From Chitinophagaceae bacterium (GTDB taxonomy: Bacteria; Bacteroidota; Bacteroidia; Chitinophagales; Chitinophagaceae), in NCBI GenBank assembly GCA_025351145.1, contig JANXWM010000325.1:1-7666 (forward strand): a stretch of DNA of 7,666 bases. The letters are read 5' to 3'. Of this stretch, positions 7,501-7,666 are shown one piece after another. Numbering within the stretch: the first letter of the stretch is position 1; every line of letters begins with the position of its first letter. Under the pieces are notes generated by a model. That model saw only the letters and a list, made by a program, of their open reading frames with translations. It ran no database searches and was not told the DNA's origin. Both the position numbers and the translations under genes were made by a program.

Positions 7501-7666
7501 CTATTTTCTGCAGCGCTTTTGTTTTAAACCTGTCTGCAAAATCCGTAGGGTGGGTGGTAAGGTACATGTCAAGGTCACCATCATTATCATAGTCAAAAAA
7601 AGAGGCCATGGTGGAGTGTACATTTATATCGAGGCCATACTCCTTTGCCATTTCCTTAAAATGAGG
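4559..7666 (-). CDS. Large CRTAC1-like FG-GAP/VCBS protein, N-terminus beyond the window
   Basis: The reading frame is open to the window edge (1035 codons visible, first residues PHFKE), so the start and any signal peptide lie outside. An ATG at 7651 is in frame but probably internal, because the sequence on both sides of it reads as a normal blade ending. Numbering from that Met, DxDxDGxxD loops lie at about 20, 91, 143, 225 and 316. An ASPIC/UnbV domain follows at about 348-435 (NNWLDFHFKGYAKNTGG, VEVEWLDGSKQ). A second block of loops follows at about 496, 547, 606, 666 (degenerate DFNNDNNLD), 717, 757 (DFDKNGTQD) and 860. A typical C-terminal GSGYLSQ motif (980-986) follows. This two-block architecture is common in large Bacteroidota VCBS proteins, often near SusC/SusD-type genes, which cannot be checked here. 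It is presumably exported and calcium-binding. The substrate is unknown. Confidence 0.9.
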   Translation of the reverse strand, partial: PHFKEMAKEYGLDINVHSTMASFFDYDNDGDLDMYLTTHPTDFADRFKTKALQKIEQHKNNSNHFFVNNGDGTYTEKHAAVGIDNHAYSLSATVGDLNGDGFLDVYVANDFAMYDNVFMNDGKGKFLDKSLTSVRKSSINAMGSDIADFNNDGLYDIMITDMDMEENYTYKTFILSNPIEIMRVLQNAGYGYQNRSNSLQLNNGDGTFSEISRTSGVSSTDWSWGNFFADLDNDGNKDIFVSNGYPQDFTVDENEMYNKLRRADRINDSNLYAKLRKQLPNYPLDHPNFVFRNNGDLTFKDMRDDWGIYYPSESFGAAYADLDNDGDLDIVCNNANEEAFVYRNNSEKLKEGNNWLDFHFKGYAKNTGGLGTKVTIYYDSGKLQTIQHTNVRGYLSTTENDCHFGLGKINKIDLVEVEWLDGSKQILNNVNTNQVVLLDHTNASKDTKFEIHYKGHPYFVQTKDNLAIDFKHTENDYDDFLREYTLPHKMSTLGPGMAVGDANGDGLDDIFIGGAMGQSGAVYLQEPNGKFKKSSYIKDDMNSEDAGALFFDADGDGDNDLIVATGGNENKAGQKDYAARLYLNDGKANFTRKTDALPENYTSSSCVIGADYDKDGDMDLFIAGRQVPGKYLESTSSYIYRNDHGKFTDVTAQVAPQLKDIGMVTSAVWSDFNNDNNLDLVITGDWMPVTFFRNNGGKFEDVTAKTGLVNNTGWWQSITAADLNNDGNMDYICGNFGTNRRFKNTISQKDGSPLPLEAYSYDFDKNGTQDFIMAYYQHDNLYPVKTRERMIEEIPSINDKFPTWDAYGKATMQDIFADQLNQAIHKTAYEFSSSILMNEGNGKFTKKHLPNEEQISAMFGTVVDDFNEDGYLDILTHGNFYNTDIEITRHDASTGLLLLGKGNGDFTPVRSYQSGFMSDGDTKSLVVLLDQGKKPVYVCACTNMPVKTFELTTNKDNILPLKVNDAYAIVTMADGKKRKMEFCAGSGYLSQCSKFMRITPQMKQVDVYDVKGTSRILYPNMVAENKVVSKSKSVN

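Noticed and set aside
7649..7651. ATG at 7651 as the true start of the large protein
   Set aside because: The frame stays open to the window edge, no signal peptide follows the ATG, and the residues around it read as the end of a propeller repeat. The gene is treated as partial.

Overview
The window looks like chromosomal DNA from a Bacteroidota species, most likely a Chitinophagaceae-type member. The reasons are the AT-rich intergenic DNA, the absence of obvious Shine-Dalgarno sequences, a TAnnTTTG-like promoter element, and large surface proteins with FG-GAP/VCBS and ASPIC/UnbV domains. The genus cannot be fixed from the sequence alone.

Layout. Positions 1-125 are intergenic and hold one arm of a dispersed repeat and a tandem octamer array that runs into the next gene. 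Positions 126-1121 (+) encode TsaD, the universal tRNA t6A enzyme, with a TTG start. Positions 1122-1331 are a convergent gap with a second repeat arm, a hairpin and a strong bidirectional terminator. On the minus strand follow three genes, transcribed from high to low coordinates. The first is a very large CRTAC1-like protein with two blocks of FG-GAP repeats (4559 to beyond 7666, N-terminus outside the window). The second is a small membrane-anchored or secreted protein of unknown function (3761-4306). The third is a second CRTAC1-like protein with an N-terminal helical/TPR-like region and a Met/His-rich tail (1332-3632). Gaps of 252 and 128 bp separate the three, so they may be co-oriented neighbours with their own promoters rather than one tight operon.

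Function. tsaD is housekeeping and unrelated to its neighbours. The minus-strand genes look like an envelope or surface module: two calcium-binding beta-propeller-type proteins flank a small exported protein. Their substrate is not evident.

No defence, CRISPR, phage or biosynthetic system is visible. The most interesting material is non-coding: a dispersed inverted repeat family (core CTTGCGTCGCAC, four arms) that flanks tsaD and forms a nested 110-bp element at 4412-4521, a perfect 22-bp palindrome at 3664-3685, and an 8-bp tandem array straddling the tsaD start.
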